Both the position numbers and the translations under genes were made by a program. Positions 63,364-64,000 of a stretch of 64,000 bases of DNA are shown in pieces. The DNA lies in contig JAODTK010005599.1 of the NCBI GenBank assembly GCA_026419785.1, positions 62,001 to 126,000 of the forward strand, in the 5' to 3' direction. How positions within the stretch are numbered: position 1 is the stretch's first letter; every line of letters begins with the position of its first letter. This DNA is from Sclerodactyla briareus. Its lineage: Eukaryota; Echinodermata; Holothuroidea; Dendrochirotida; Sclerodactylidae. The notes beneath the pieces are model-generated. The model worked only from the letters and a program-made list of their open reading frames with translations. It was not told the origin of the DNA and made no database searches.

Positions 63364-64000
63364 TCAATGTGACTGGGTGTAACAGTCTTAACGATAAACG
63401 ATTACATGCGAGAGTCAAGAATCGAAATCAAACTACGATATGACATCGTTGTAGTAATGTGATCGGTGCTTAATGGAGCATATGCTTTTCCCCTAACTTT
63501 GACTGGTATCGAACGAGTTATGCTAAAATTACACCTACCTGTAACATACAATTATTTATATACGTGGTTCATTATATTTGTGAAACTCTTGTGACTTTGT
63601 CAATTCAAAATCAAAACGAAAGCAATAAATTCCCACCGAGTGCACTTCTGTTGGTTATTCACCAACTGTCATATTTTTTCAAGAAAATCATGAATACAGA
63701 ATTACATAGTATAGTATATACTATATAGGGTAGATTATTATAGCCTACTGGTATCAATTGGTGACCTAGAAACCTTTTATGAGATGCTTGGGCAATGGAG
63801 GTAGGTATAAGCACAACTGACCGAAACTAGGGTTAAGTTATCAGGTTACAGGTACAAAGTTATCTGAATGGAGGACATTGGTCTGTTCTTTCACATCGCT
63901 CATGTAACAGGAAAGAAAAACATCAAGTATAGACTGGTAGAACACCACGAAGAAGTATCTCAAGAGCTGATGTTTGAGGCTCAACAGGCAGCTACTCCCC
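63364..64000. repeat. Block F, copy 2, running off the window
   Basis: Second copy of 48603-49127, cut by the right edge. It follows block D copy 2 by less than 100 bp, unlike F1, which lies 3.3 kb from D1. Confidence 0.8.

Noticed and set aside
1-64000. CRISPR array, prokaryotic operons, phage or plasmid
   Set aside because: No regularly spaced identical repeats with unique spacers, no dense coding and no ribosome-binding pattern; all recognisable elements are eukaryotic.

Overview
This is noncoding, repeat-dominated nuclear DNA from an animal, probably a marine invertebrate. Coding density is very low, reading frames are short and unrelated, and the only recognisable protein signatures are reverse transcriptase or endonuclease pieces of four LINE retrotransposons. 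There are also several nonautonomous DNA transposons, microsatellites, minisatellites and many poly-G/poly-C tracts. The L2/CR1-type LINEs, with 3' ends of the AAAGCGCTTTGAG...GCGCTAT...(ATT)n kind, are common in echinoderms, lancelets, molluscs and cnidarians; I cannot name the species. I found no host protein-coding gene, rRNA or tRNA gene that I would defend.

Layout. 1-2.5 kb: a minus-strand Jockey/CR1-type LINE fragment bracketed on both sides by the same minisatellite. 5.5-19.6 kb: a modular duplication. Block A occurs at 5503-7250 and 14828-16590, and block C at 12237-14640 and 17123-19630. About 5 kb lies between A and C in the first set (a higher-order tandem repeat, a SINE-like insertion, an L2 LINE) but only about 0.5 kb in the second. 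22.8-25.5 kb: a 27-bp minisatellite, then copies of a 0.7-0.9 kb unclassified repeat (family E) that recurs at 28.5, 44 and 62 kb. 31.26-32.60 kb: a Harbinger-like element with 58-bp inverted ends and TAA target duplications. 35.2-37.2 kb: a third LINE, followed by a CpG-rich islet and a 118-bp palindrome. 41.36-41.64 kb: a hAT-like MITE with a perfect 8-bp target duplication. 42.7-45.3 kb and 61.0-63.3 kb: block D in two copies; the first holds a hAT-like MITE absent from the second. 48.6-49.1 kb and 63.36-64.0 kb: block F in two copies. 49.8-53.2 kb: the longest LINE, an L2/CR1 element with endonuclease, reverse transcriptase, C-terminal region and (ATT)n tail. 56.4-58.0 kb: a 195-bp direct-repeat pair around 1.2 kb.

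How the parts relate. Paired blocks differ by many scattered substitutions and very many one- to three-base insertions and deletions. That is compatible with old duplication, with two haplotypes wrongly joined head to tail, or with uncorrected long-read error, and it means broken frames cannot be taken as proof of pseudogenes. The block pairs work as natural before/after comparisons: family E is present in both D copies and so is older than their split, whereas the 43.5-kb MITE and the 7.9-kb SINE-like piece are each present in only one copy of their pair and are probably younger.
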